DNA of 64,000 bases from assembly GCA_963969345.1 (NCBI GenBank), contig OZ017767.1, forward strand, positions 9,799,547 through 9,863,546, read 5' to 3'. The DNA is from Turbatrix aceti. Lineage: Eukaryota > Nematoda > Chromadorea > Rhabditida > Panagrolaimidae. Positions 1-9,988 of this stretch are shown here, in pieces. Every line of letters begins with the position of its first letter. Positions within the stretch are counted from its first letter, which is position 1. The notes under the pieces are model-generated. The model was given only the letters and a program-made list of their open reading frames with translations. It was not told the DNA's origin and searched no databases. The translations under genes and the position numbers were made by a program.

Positions 1-810
1 TACTGTTAGCCTAGTGGTATAACAAAAATATTCTTTGTTATAATGAGGTTGATATCCATCCGGACATACGTCATCGTCGGTTAGCCATGCTAAAAAAACG
101 TTTGCAAGATTTATTTATTTATTTATACATGCAAAAATTATACATGCGGGAACGAGTACATGAACTGAACATAGAGGGTTTAAACTTTTCGAATTCAGGA
201 AGGGAGAAAGGAGAGAAGTTGGACAAAAAGTTTAAAGTTTAAGACCTGATAACCGTTGTTTAGACGGTTTTAAAGCGTGGGCTTTTAAAATTTTGCTCTG
301 ATATAATTATACTACATATTAATTTATTTATTTATTTCACCATTACTCAGTGGTTAGTTATCATTAGACCTGATGTTAGGAGGCACAAATGATGTCCACG
401 TAGGTGACTACATATTAATTATATCTCTTTATTTAAAATATATCTTCCAGGCTAAACAAACCATTTCCAATGAACAACGGCAATAACGGATCGTACGTCG
501 TTGTTACCCACGCCGAATTGTAATTTCTTGTGTAAAAGTAACATGTGTCTGTTGATATAATCAGATTTCTTATCATGCCAACAAGGACACAACTATTTTT
601 GTCGTACATAAATGTTGTACATGTTAGGTTTCCGACATATTTAACGCACTGTTCAGCACATGCCAAATCATCGGCGATATTTGTTAAGCTTAGCAATGAA
701 GTTCCCTGAACCGCGACTCCAAGTAGCTGATAAAAGTTGACAGGTGTAAATGAGTAAAAACCAACTTGCAAATACAGTACAAAAAATACCGATAGAATTA
801 CGCAAGACAT
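1..810 (-). CDS. Secreted PAN-like cysteine-rich protein, copy 1 (partial at left edge)
   Basis: First of two tandem paralogues. Exon 1 is 810-462 and starts MSCVILSVFF, a hydrophobic signal peptide of about 20 residues. It is followed by a PAN-like cysteine pattern: DLACAEQCV, then CTTFMY, then CVLVGMI. Exon 2 is 89-4 and encodes WLTDDDVCPDGY...YFCYTT. Splicing GGAAATG to CATGG at the GTTTGT donor gives the same phase as in copy 2, and both exons have the same lengths (349 and 86 bases) as there. Later exons lie beyond the window. The first intron is 372 bases here against 41 in copy 2, so it has gained sequence. I infer an extracellular or surface protein; PAN modules bind proteins or sugars. 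No ligand can be inferred. Confidence 0.7.
348..386 (-). pseudogene. Receptor 3'-end fragment inside the PAN copy 1 intron
   Basis: About 38 bases starting CAGTGGTTAGTTATCATTAG match, with a handful of mismatches, the last codons and stop region of the serpentine receptor at 60876-60914, in the same orientation. It sits in the enlarged intron of the PAN gene. It looks like a leftover of a former receptor copy or of a shared small repeat; the match is too short to tell which. Confidence 0.45.
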
Positions 811-1652
811 TTTAACAGAACAACAGAAACTGTATTTTCATTGAACGGAGTGCAAATACGGTTTCTGTGCCAGGCCTTTAAATAACAAAAATGTATTACA
901 CGTCAAGTTGTATTACATGTCAGGCATTAAAAAATGCCTGGCAACATGGCAGCATTTTAGATCATTGCTTTGCACTCTACGGCAATGCAAAGAAATATAT
1001 CATTAAATACAAACATCAGGGATATATGTAATCGTTTCAGTTAAAATATTATATTTAAGTGCCTTATTTTTTGAACAATATGTTGAGCATTTACGATGGC
1101 AATAAATGTTTTTAGACATGGCGTCGTGTTCGACATCACATTGATTTATCTCATAGCAATTTTCTTTTTCAAAACAAAATTGTTTTCCATTATTTTAGTA
1201 TTTCTGTCTACAATAATTTATTTTATTCCGATTATTTATGTACATACCCTAACAACGCTGGCACGAGATTGCCCCCGCCCTGACGAACCGAATCATTAAC
1301 GCCTACGAGGAGCAAGCCATCAAAATTGCTGTAAAACCGCGATCTGGACAGAGATGGTAAATAAATAAAATAAATAGAAAAATAAAAAAAATAAAGTACA
1401 TGAATAAAAAAAATATTTTGTAAATACAGTACAAAAAAACATAGCAGAGCATAACTGCGAAAGCTCGAGCATTCATTTGCAAAAGATTGTCAAAGAAGAA
1501 GACTCACAAAAAACAGTCATTTTTTTATCAAGGACGAATATATTATTGTGAACATATTATTGTTATAACTTAATTCGCCGTTAATCGTAGCTACCTTCGC
1601 CGCTTCATAGTCTTTAGCAGGAGCATTCTGAAAGGCTGCGAAGTTGTCGGTC
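811..1652. other. Spacer upstream of PAN copy 1, degenerate copy of 4170-4640
   Basis: This AT-rich stretch shares patches with the spacer upstream of PAN copy 2 (for example ATGGCAATAAA at 1096 and 4434). The small plus-strand open frames starting there (67 and 68 codons) are not alike as proteins, so I do not call them genes. A tract of TAAATAAATA-type repeats lies at 1356-1400. Confidence 0.4.
1253..1360 (+). pseudogene. Short coding-like remnant, possibly a transposase C-terminus
   Basis: A 35-codon plus-strand frame ending in TAA reads RWHEIAPALTNRIINAYEE, then QAIKIAVKPRSGQRW. Its composition is protein-like, unlike the AT-rich surroundings, and it is followed at once by an A/T-rich simple tail. 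The pattern W-x2-I-x-P ... I-x2-K-x2-G loosely resembles the last residues of Tc1/mariner-type DDE transposases. That assignment is a guess; no upstream part is present. Confidence 0.25.
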
Positions 1653-1655
1653 CAT

Positions 1656-1730
1656 ATAACGGTCTTCTTATTCAAAATCACGTCACTCATGTTGTGCTTT
1701 GTGTTATCCACATACTTATTTTTTGTGCGT
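1656..1730 (+). pseudogene. Serpentine receptor exon 1 relic
   Basis: In frame it reads GLLIQNHVTHVVLCVIHIL, almost the same as GLLIQNHVTHIVFCVMHIL in exon 1 of the receptor at 5191. There is no start codon, upstream transmembrane segment or later exon around it. Its place just right of PAN copy 1 matches the PAN-then-receptor order of the second unit, so the first unit once carried a receptor too. Confidence 0.75.
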
Positions 1731-1849
1731 ATTTTTTTCAGATGTTGGTTTCTCTGACAATTGGTTGTCTTCCAAGAATTCAATGTTTTCTATCCATCTA
1801 ATGATACAGAGATGAAGTATATTTATTGTAAAAAATTGTTTTTTCCTTG

Positions 1850-2374
1850 GAACACTGTGGATACGGTATAAGGAACGTTCACCATAAGGCGTGTCACCAT
1901 AAGGCTTTTGACCATAGGAATGTTCACCATATGGGCCTTTCGCCATATGGAATACTCCCCATAGGAACGCTCACCATATCGTGTGGTACAGATCGTTCAT
2001 CATACACGCATTTCACCATATTACTAACATAAGTAACTTTTGTAAAGCAAATTGAAGGTTTAGTGACTTTTCTAAAAAAAATAGGGATTGAAGTGCACCA
2101 TCCGATAGTGCCGGCAAGTTGCGGCAACGCGCGCAACTGATCAACCGACACAAGCCAAACCATTCTTCAGTTGGTCAGTCAATCAAAAAACGATGCAAAC
2201 CCTTCTTTTATTTTCGGGCGGAAAAACGGCGTTTTAGTAGGGATGGTAGCATTAATTTGCCACTCGTGAAAAATCAACTGATCAGAGAAGCGGTTTTGGT
2301 GCGGCCAGTGTTGGCTGCCACGACGCACGAAAGAGAGACTTTTCGTGCGTCGTGTTTTTGTGCGCGCTAAAGCT
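1850..2374 (+). mobile_element. Interspersed repeat with CACCATAAGG-type units and a terminal hairpin, copy A
   Basis: The left part is a degenerate array of CACCATAAGG/CACCATATGG units. From about 1930 it is collinear with an inverted copy at 40735-40264. Homology stops at GCGCGCTAAAGCT in both copies, giving a shared right border. Just inside that border lies a perfect 14-bp inverted repeat, CACGACGCACGAAA at 2319-2332 and its complement at 2341-2354, with an 8-base loop. The open frames across it in both copies owe their similarity to the DNA repeat and show no known domain. Probably a non-autonomous DNA element; the class is unknown. Confidence 0.6.
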
Positions 2375-2536
2375 AGGAAAAAAGATATTTCTTGTTATTT
2401 CTGTAAAAAAAAATCGCATTTGGATCCAATCGCATTTTAGCACTTTGAATCTTTGAATTTGGGAAAAAAACTGTTTGTAAAGTGTTATTTATAAAAAAAC
2501 GGTACAATCTTTAGGCATATTTTTATCTATACTTAC

Positions 2537-2685
2537 TGGATCTCCCGCTGCCATTCGACATCGGTACGATTGATTTGGCCAAAGATGTTGATCAGCGTCT
2601 GTGCGTGTTCCGTCAACACGAGAAATTTATAAAGTAGAATCTGGAGTAAGTCTTCAGATGAGAAGGCTGGTACCGTGATTCTCAT
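2537..2685 (-). CDS. Orphan coding exon, unknown protein
   Basis: An ATG at 2685 opens a 49-codon frame beginning MRITVPAFSSEDLLQILLYK and continuing FLVLTEHAQTLINIFGQINR, then TDVEWQREI. It ends at a consensus donor, CCA|GTAAGTA, at 2536. Amino-acid composition and splice site look genuine, and it stands out from the AT-rich surroundings. No matching downstream exon is visible before the repeat element at 2374, so the rest may have been displaced or lost. I do not recognise the family. Confidence 0.4.
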
Positions 2686-2982
2686 TGGATGGAGATTCTC
2701 GTGAAACTTTTGGCCTCTTTCTTTTCACTTTATGATGTTAAATAATTTATTTCTTTGTTGATTTTTTAATGGATTGCAATATCATTTATTATACTGAAGA
2801 AAAAGGAATCACGAAGATTTCAAAAACATCAAAAATATTGTAGTATTTATTTATACAAATATAAAGAAGTTGCATTTCCAATAGAATTTGATAAATTTGT
2901 TGGTTCTAACAAAGTGATTTTTTAAATTGAAAATCGAAATTTGAATTGACGGCATATAAAAATTGTTTGACTGTTTATATAA

Positions 2983-4169
2983 TTAGTAGTACTCAGCAAT
3001 ATTTCCATAGCATATTGTGTATAATCCAGTGTCAATCATTGTTTGCGTCATTGTGCCGGCCGACCAAGCATTCGTATTCGGACGGACATAAATGGAGGCT
3101 CCAGAAGTTGGCTTTACAGTCAAGTTACTGTACAAAATGCCAACGTTGTTAGGATAAAGAATACTACTGTAATCGACATATGTTGAAGGTACGTACATTC
3201 CAAACACGTAATAAGTATTATTGACTGAAAATTATTTTAAAAACTATTTTTAACATTCAAATGTTCTTGAACCCGACGTAAAATTTTAGCACTTGGTTTA
3301 AATTAAATCAAAAGAACAAGCTTAACTTACTTCCAAAATAAGATCTCAAGTTGTTTGTTACATAATAACTATCGTTTGAGGTATTCATGATATACGTGCT
3401 CCAATTGAACGCTGCTTGGCAAGCATCCCAAGCTACGATCGCCATTGGCACGGATGTGTTTAGCGTTGTTATTTGTAAAGCATTCCAACAAATATATGTG
3501 TTGTTTTGTGTAACCAATGTTTGAAGATCCGCATACAAAAGTCCACTCGTAGAACACGTTTTTTGACGCGGATAAATTCGGCAATTGCCTTTATTATCAT
3601 AAGACGTTGCTATTGCAGAGTGGTATTGCTCGCATTCATCGGACTAAACATTCATTCACAGTTTTAAGTAAAATGGTATACACACAAACTCACTGTTAGC
3701 GAAGTAGTATAACAAAAATATTCTTCGTTTAAATGAGGTTTATATCCATCCGGACATACGTCATCGTCGGTTAGCCATGCTAAAAAAAACATATTAAAAA
3801 TATATTCGGACTAGACAAACCATTTCCAATGAGCAACGGCAACAACGGATCGTACGTCGTTGTTACCCACGACGAATTGTAATTTCTTATGTAAACGTTA
3901 CATGTGATCGATGATAATTTCATATTTCTTATCATGCCAACAAGGACACACTTGCTTTTGTAGTACGTAAATGATGTACATGTTAGTTGTCCGACATAAT
4001 TAACGCATTCTTCAGCACATGCTAAATCATCGGAGATGTTTGTTAAGTTTCGCAATGAAACTCCATCAACATTAACTCCGAGTAACTGATAAAAGTTGAC
4101 AGGTGTAAATGAGTAAAGAACAACTTGCAAATACAGTACAAAAAATAGCAATGGAATTATGCAGGACAT
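2983..4169 (-). CDS. Secreted PAN-like cysteine-rich protein, copy 2
   Basis: Four exons: 4169-3821, 3779-3694, 3643-3331 and 3224-2983, giving 329 residues. ATG 4169 is chosen because it directly precedes the signal peptide (MSCIIPLLFFVLYLQ) shared with copy 1; an in-frame extension to 4256 is low-complexity. Intron 1 is only 41 bases. Residues about 45-100 carry the PAN-like pattern DLACAEECV...CTSFTY...CVLVGMI. They are followed by VCPDGYKP...EYFCYTT and DECEQYHSA, which resemble the start of a divergent C-type-lectin-like module, and the protein ends near CYGNIAEYY. Several N-x-S/T sites suggest glycosylation. No transmembrane segment beyond the signal peptide is evident, so I infer a secreted protein, possibly of the nematode PAN_3/CW lectin-like families. 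Confidence 0.75.
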
Positions 4170-4630
4170 TTTAACGAAACAGAGTGCTTTGTAAAAAAAA
4201 ACAGAATCTGTATTTTCATTGAACAAAGTATCTTTTACGTACATACATACATACACGTAAAGTTATTTTAATGCTTGGCAACATGGTCGTATTTACGATC
4301 GTTGCGTTGCATTTTACGGCAATGCAAAGAAATAAATCAGTAGATACAAAAAAACAAGGCTATGTAGTTGTTTCAGTTAAAATATATAACTTTTTATTTT
4401 GAACAACATTTTGAGCGTATAGCATAGCAGACGATGGCAATAAAAGTTATTTGCAGATGTTTTTTGAACACGATGTTTTTTGGACCTGGCCTCATTGCAA
4501 TTTATTGCAATGTTCTATTAAAAAAAAATGTGCAGCTAATTTTTTTCTATTGTTTTATTTCTGTTTACAATAATTTATTTTATTCTCTTTTTTTTAATTT
4601 TTTTAGCTATTTAACAATATTTAAGCTTCT
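4170..4630. other. Spacer between PAN copy 2 and the SINE-like insertion
   Basis: This holds the divergent upstream region of PAN copy 2, including a short CATA repeat at 4240-4256 and the counterpart of the 811-1300 spacer. I see no supported gene. Confidence 0.4.
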
Positions 4631-4931
4631 TGAATCTTAATTATGTTCGATCCCGCTTGGGCGCAGCGGTCTTCTACAACTCATTCTCATTCGTTATCAT
4701 CCAATCAAAACCACACCACACCAAAAACACGTCCCGTCCCCTGTAAGAGCTGCGAACTCAGGGTGCACGTATCGCAAAGACATCCGTTCTGGATGGGCCC
4801 CTCTACGTACGAGTCGCCATCATCATCTTCATCACCTTCTGACTGTTCATTGTAGTGTTGTATGTATGATATGGTGCGTACGAGCTAGAGAATAAATGAA
4901 TGAAATGAATGAATGAATGAATCTTAATTAT
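4631..4931 (+). mobile_element. SINE-like retroposon with 14-bp target-site duplication and (ATGA)n tail
   Basis: TGAATCTTAATTAT occurs at 4631-4644 and again at 4918-4931, flanking about 273 bases. The right copy overlaps the tail by three bases, so the unambiguous core is 11 bases. The insert begins GTTCGATCCCGC, which looks like the B box of a tRNA promoter, and ends in an (ATGA)n simple tail with AATAAATG. A direct repeat this long, a simple 3' tail and a tRNA-like 5' sequence are marks of a SINE, here possibly 5'-truncated inside its tRNA part. The 70-codon open frame across it has no protein character. Confidence 0.7.
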
Positions 4932-5190
4932 AACTCCAGTTGCAGCAACTCGTTGTGCTCAACAAATACAGATTTTTGATTTACAGCGTTTTTTTTTAAT
5001 GGCAAAAAAATCTGTATTCAAAAATAAAAATTTCCGGTTGTCCTTATCCCGCAGGGAAGCACAAAAAATACTTCTAATGAACCTTTTTAAAATTCCCTTC
5101 AGCTTACCATTAAGGTAAAACGTTATATTTCATGAACCATGTTTTGAAGACATTCTATCATTTTTGTCCTTTTACAAATACTGTTGTGTT

Positions 5191-6220
5191 ATGCAAATCC
5201 TGTGGGTTATCAGTTTTGTTAATACCTACGTTGCGTCAACATTTGGTATATTGCTGAACATTGTTTTTTTATACTGGGTTCATGCTGACGGAATCAAAGG
5301 CTACAATGGTCTTCTCATTCAAAATCACGTCACGCACATTGTATTTTGTGTTATGCACATACTCATGTCACAGGTAAATAAACAATTTCGTTTCAGGACA
5401 AAAAAATTTTATTTTTAGTACCGAGTAATGTTTGGAAGTACGATGTATGCGGTGTCACGAAACAGTGTCCTCCATCTGCCTGTAACATTTCATCAAATAT
5501 TGTCACCTGTGCTTCATTCTTTGGCACACTTGAATAACATATTTGTGGTTAACGGATTTGTTTTTCAGTACCGTAAAATTCGATACAATCAACAATTTAC
5601 CGCTCGATATGTTATTTTTCAAGGATTCGTATGCTTACTCATTCCATCCTTTATAGCCTTAGCACTTTATGTTTTTACTGGAACTCCCATAATAAATTCA
5701 ATTGTATCAAGAGAAATTTCTGAATTTCTCGGTTCTACTGAATATTTTTTTGTTGCAACTTTTGCAGCGGTTGGTAATTTTTTGTTGTTCAAGATGAACC
5801 GTTTTTTTATTTATCACACAAAATTTAGGACAACTTAATGGAAGAAATCATATTTTCTGTTATCGCATCAATTTACGTAGGAGAAATTATTGTAATCGTA
5901 TTCTCGTGCATTGTCGTCCGAAGATACCTAAAATCTCTCAAACACGTACACAACTCGAATGCACTCAAGGCTTATCATCAAGTAAACCTTATTTTTAACG
6001 TTGAGGTTTGAAAAATACTAAATCGTTCCTAACTGTAAAAAAATATTTTCAGGCAATAGTTTTTGTGGCACTCGGTGGAATTCCAATCATTTTCGATGTA
6101 TTCTTTCCTGCTTTCGATCGACACGCTAAGTATATTGTTTCAAACTGCGCACACCTTGGATTCGTATGGATACCTACATTCAATGTACTGGCAACTTTTG
6201 TGACTGCCAAAACATTTTGA
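5191..6220 (+). CDS. Serpentine chemoreceptor-like seven-helix protein A
   Basis: Exons 5191-5373, 5419-5769, 5829-6005 and 6053-6220 join in phase 0 to 292 residues. Splice positions match the other receptors in the window. The start is ATG 5191, in MQILWVISF, because paralogues begin MQ-x-LW. Family landmarks: GILLNIVFLYWV (TM1), KGYNGLLIQNHVTHIVF (TM2), the FQYRKIRYNQQFT-type loop after TM3, FLGSTEYFFV, RRYLKSL before TM6, and ALGGIPIIFD then VWIPTFNVLATF (TM6-7). It belongs with nematode Str/Srd/Srh-like receptors, probably sensory and membrane-bound. The frame ends TAKTF then TGA where the receptors at 50179, 50726 and 60875 continue F-R-[EQ]-[KN]-V, so the cytoplasmic tail is clipped; the inverted copy B stops at the same point. 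Confidence 0.8.
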
Positions 6221-7319
6221 GAAAAACATTTTGTTTGCCAAATTGCGCCAGTATGCCAAAGTTCTCTCTTCTATCGCTGCGACCCGATTGTTGTAACACC
6301 GATTGAAAAAAAAACTTTATAAACACGAGCAAATCATGCATAGCAATACATACATACATGAATATTTGACATGGGGGTTTTTAGCTAATTGGAGAAATGC
6401 AGTAAGAAGAAACAAGATGAGTCATATTATACATACATCTAAATAGTTGCATATACATACATAGTGATACACATATACATAGTACATAGTGATAAACATA
6501 TACATACATAGTGATATACATATATGTACATACATATACATACACTCCAGAGCGGATAGGTCGATTGGTCAGTGTTTTCGGTTCGATCACAGACAATCTC
6601 GATCGAATGGGGCCGTGCTGTTGCCAAGGGTTCCATTTGGACCATAAAAATGAGATATATATACATATTTAATGATAATTTAGATAACACACTAAATCGT
6701 TAAATAAGCGGAATACAGAACATGTACATATTTTATTTTATGAAGATTTGACTACTTATCTGGGCAAAACCAGGACATTTTGATTGACATAACTGAAGTC
6801 GATATTCAGTTCATGAAATTCTGCAAATGGTATTTGGGAAAATGAGTTTCCCAGATAGTGCCCGACAGCTCAAGCACAGCTCCCAAACTGTCCATTGTTC
6901 TAAACAACAAGAATCACACCACACTTATTGCTACTTGTTCCCAATGTGATTTAATGGAACATTTTTGAATGATCTGACCCAGGAAAATGACACATCCCCG
7001 CAGTCATCCTGGCTATCCGCACTATAAGCAGACGCTGACCCCTTTACTTTCCCAGCGCGCAACAAGTGATAGTTTTTTGCTGTTCTTTTGGCATTCCATA
7101 CCGTCGCAATTTGCTTTGTTGTCTAAGCCCCTCCTTGTTTTTTGTATGCGCATTAGAAAATGAAGCAATAAAGACGTCTTGCTCTCATTTTGACCATTAA
7201 AGATGCTTACAGTTCAGTTGGTAGTTTCCGCGCAGCTTTCTTACCGTTCTTTCACATTTTTTTTAATGGACTTTTACAGTTTGTCAGTTTTTAGAATTCA
7301 ACAAACGTTTTCTTCAACC
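6221..7319. other. Non-coding block with TATG/CATA microsatellite, also in the inverted arm
   Basis: About 6340-6545 is a degenerate repeat of ACATACATAGTGATACACATAT-like units. 6550-7190 is moderately GC-rich, with AATAAAGACGTCTTGCTCTC at 7168, resembling the polyadenylation region of a retroelement LTR, though I could not fix LTR ends. The whole block recurs nearly unchanged in reverse at 47880-48720. No gene is supported. TTTTTAG at 7287-7293 just before the NYN start codon could be a trans-splice acceptor. Confidence 0.4.
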
Positions 7320-8266
7320 ATGCCTACGGTCACGATCTCCGAACAACCCGGCCTCAAGCGACTAGTTCTTCTGGATTCTCAGAACCTGATCCACAGCTTC
7401 ACCAAGGTTTTCAGATTCCAGTCCGGTGAGTCGTTGCATCCAGCTGCGCTGCTGCTGATGGCCTACGACCTGACGAATCTCGGGTTCAACGTTCGGGTCA
7501 TCTCTCGTCGACAGGCAGTTTCGTCTCCCGTGCACATGTACGACTTGCCTTTCGTCTTCGAAGTAAGTAATTCACTTCAAATACTGTCCAGTATTTGATT
7601 TTTCTTTCATTTCAGATGCTCAAGCAGTGCAACCTGTTGATGGTACCCGCAGAGTCCAAGGCCGAATCCGACGACCTAATGATGCTCGATTTGGCTCAGA
7701 AGCACGGCGCCGTTATCATCACGAACGACCGAATGACGAATCATCAGAAGCAGATGCAAACCGACTTTACGAAAAACCTCATTGGATTCCATCGAGTCAA
7801 GAACGATGCTCATGACACCTGCAACTTTTTGGAAAAACTCGAAGGGATGCTCAAAATCGAATTCGTCAAGCCCGATGCTTCGTTCTACTGCCCAAAAGAC
7901 GATCCCGACTACGAAAAAGTTCTGGCGTCCCAGAAAGAGTTTGTTCTGTTCAACCGAAAGCGCCAGTACCTTTTGTTTTCCGAATTGTATCTCAGGTGCT
8001 ACGTTGGATGCTGCTACGATTTTGATGTAAGTCATACTGCTGTTTTGCATTCAAATATTTTGTTCCATTTTCAGTACCAAAACAAGATGCTGCCTGCAAT
8101 CCGTGAGCTGGTCTTTGGCAACGATTGGTGCGTCAGAAACATCAAAACCTACTTCGAAGACGTTATCCGTCTGATCAAAAAATACAACAACAACGGAAAG
8201 AGCAATAAACGCGGAGACGTCGTCATCACGCAGCTGCTTCAAAGTCTTGGGGTCGTGATTGCTTAG
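7320..8266 (+). CDS. NYN/Zc3h12a-type endoribonuclease, RDE-8/NYN-1-like, copy 1
   Basis: Exons 7320-7562, 7616-8026 and 8075-8266 give 281 residues. ATG 7320 is preferred because a TTTTTAG acceptor-like site lies 27 bases upstream; an in-frame ATG at 7267 would add 18 residues. The N-terminal half shows the PIN-like NYN fold: LVLLDSQNL with the first acidic residue and Asn, GFNVRVISRR, ESDDLMMLDLAQKHG and AVIITNDR, supplying the clustered aspartates that hold metal in Regnase-type nucleases. In C. elegans the closest known kind is RDE-8 and NYN-1/2, which cleave target RNA during RNA interference. That function is inferred from family likeness. No CCCH zinc finger is visible. The partner gene starts 219 bases downstream on the same strand. 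AATAAA lies at about 8332. Confidence 0.75.
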
Positions 8267-8485
8267 ACCGTACCTTGCGGCTAATTTGAATTTTGTCAGT
8301 GTTTTTTTGCATTCATATTTATTTTTGACTGAATAAATTTGTTTTTTCTGAAATTTGTTGGAAATTGATGATTTATCAAAATTAGAATAGCGTTTTCTTA
8401 CCTGCGCTCATCATTCGTCTGTCAGTTTCCAAGTTGTCGTTTGTGAGCTGGTTGTCCGTCCTCAACGAGGGGAACGCCCAGGAAG

Positions 8486-9250
8486 ATGTCTGAATCGTCT
8501 CCACCAGAAATTCTCGTAGATCGGAGCCGTCCTTACGACGATATCTGTTCCATCCTCGAAAGGCGCGCTGTGAGTTTTGCGATGTTTTGGTATCCATTTC
8601 TGACATTTGTGTTTGCAGCTCTCGCCATACGACAGAATCAAACTGGAGGAGCTGAAGAACAAGATGGAGACCCTTTTTGAAGGCTACAACAACAGGTTCT
8701 TTGGTCCTCACTACGAACCTGCAGACGAAAGTTTTACCGTTGTTCCCCCAATCAACACTGATGACCTCAAAGCTCCGGAATCGATTCAGGGCATCAACAA
8801 GACAATACTGAATGCTAGGAAGTCGGTTGCCTGTGCCGACAAGTTGTATGACTTCATCAAACGTGAGTTCGACATCACAAACCCTGAAAGTCGCAAAGAA
8901 CTTCGCTCGCTAGCGGAAAACTTTCGTGAGTCGCACGAATACTTTTCTTGGCGGTTCTCAAAGCTCTTTGTGGAAGTTGACAAAAAACTGGAAGAAGAAG
9001 AAGCAATTCAGCGTGCTGCAACGACTTCGACCACCTCAAATCAGATCTCCAGTCAAGAACTCAAGAAAATTGTAGATTTTTTGTATTGCATTATTTTAGT
9101 CAAAAATATTTTTAGATGGCCCGAAACAACGAGGTGCTTTCCAGTATTGTAACAAAGAAAACCAAACCCAAGGTTCACCGAACGAGCAGCCTCACGCGTA
9201 TTATGCAGAAGCTAGGATTTAGCAAAAGTCGAGCTAAACTTGAACAATGA
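8486..9250 (+). CDS. Unrecognised 223-residue protein paired with the NYN gene, copy 1
   Basis: Exons 8486-8569, 8619-9071 and 9116-9250. It begins MSESSPPEILVDRSRPYDD, continues LSPYDRIKLEELKNKMETLF, and is largely helical and charged: KELRSLAENFRESHEYFSW, then EVDKKLEEEEAIQRA, suggestive of coiled coil. The C-terminus is basic and Ser-rich (KKTKPKVHRTSSLTRIMQK). No signal peptide, membrane segment or familiar domain. It follows the NYN gene on the same strand 219 bases after its stop, and the same pair is kept in the inverted arm, so the two may be co-expressed, perhaps as an operon. A role with the nuclease is only suggested by this pairing. Confidence 0.7.
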
Positions 9251-9988
9251 AAACAAGATACCTGGTACAACTGATTTGAACTTTTATGTGTTAACAATAA
9301 ATGTACGATTTCCTACAGAATTTAGCGGTAATGCCCAAGGAATTGCACTCAGCGTGCGTATTTCAATACGCTGCAGCGTAAAGCATGAAAATTTTATCAA
9401 AAAAATACGCTGCACCTTGTCCAGCAAAAGCGTAAATCCCAAGAAATGCGCTTTAACTTACTTGCTCCTTGAATTTTTTTTGCAGATGATTGAAACGTTG
9501 ACGGATATTTTTTTTTTGATCGCGGATTATAGAGAATACATCAGTTTTTCGGTATCAACTTTTTTTCATCCACCGATCTGTCTCATTATTTTAACAGAGA
9601 AAATGGCGTTTGCCTTGGCCCGGGTGGTGGAATTAATAACCACTTTTGCATTTGTAAAACGGCCATTTATTGATCTATTGGTTTAGCTACATCAAAATTT
9701 TTATGATGACTGGTAAAAAATATCCGCCTTTAAATCTGCATTTTTTTTTGCTGCTACGAAAGTAATTTCATTACAAAAATGACCGTTCCCTATGTCGCAA
9801 CGTGCGAGTGCGCGCCGTGCTGCGACGCACGCGTAACGCTAACTTTATTTTCACTTTTTTCTATCTCTTCTCTGTAAGAATGAGAATCCTTTTCTGTTGA
9901 CGGATTCTTGTGCATGCTGTGCGGCCGTGTATTGTAAAAAATAAAATTGTACTTTGATCACGACAGACAGAAAAGCGTGTTTGTTTTC
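9251..9988. other. Upstream region of xanthine dehydrogenase
   Basis: Mixed AT-rich sequence with some GC-rich patches (9780-9835, repeated GCGTGC/GCGCGC words). A 148-codon open frame at 9240-9686 overlaps the partner gene's end and shows no protein-like pattern, so it is not called. From 9956 the sequence is the start of the tandemly duplicated XDH 5' unit. Confidence 0.35.

Noticed and set aside
2319..2376. Helitron 3' end (hairpin followed by CTAG)
   Set aside because: The two copies end CTAG and CTGA and are not followed by the T expected at Helitron borders; no Rep/helicase gene, and the left end is undefined.
1096..4640. Small plus-strand frames at 1096-1299 and 4434-4640, both starting MAI
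   Set aside because: They lie in duplicated DNA but the peptides are not alike after the first residues; the similarity is of the spacer DNA only.
6560..6605. tRNA-like B box (GGTTCGATCAC)
   Set aside because: No A box at the right distance and no cloverleaf can be formed; the box is also imperfect.
6960..7200. A second LTR in the block upstream of the NYN gene
   Set aside because: There is an AATAAA-type signal and CT-rich region, but no TG...CA ends with target duplication could be found in either arm.
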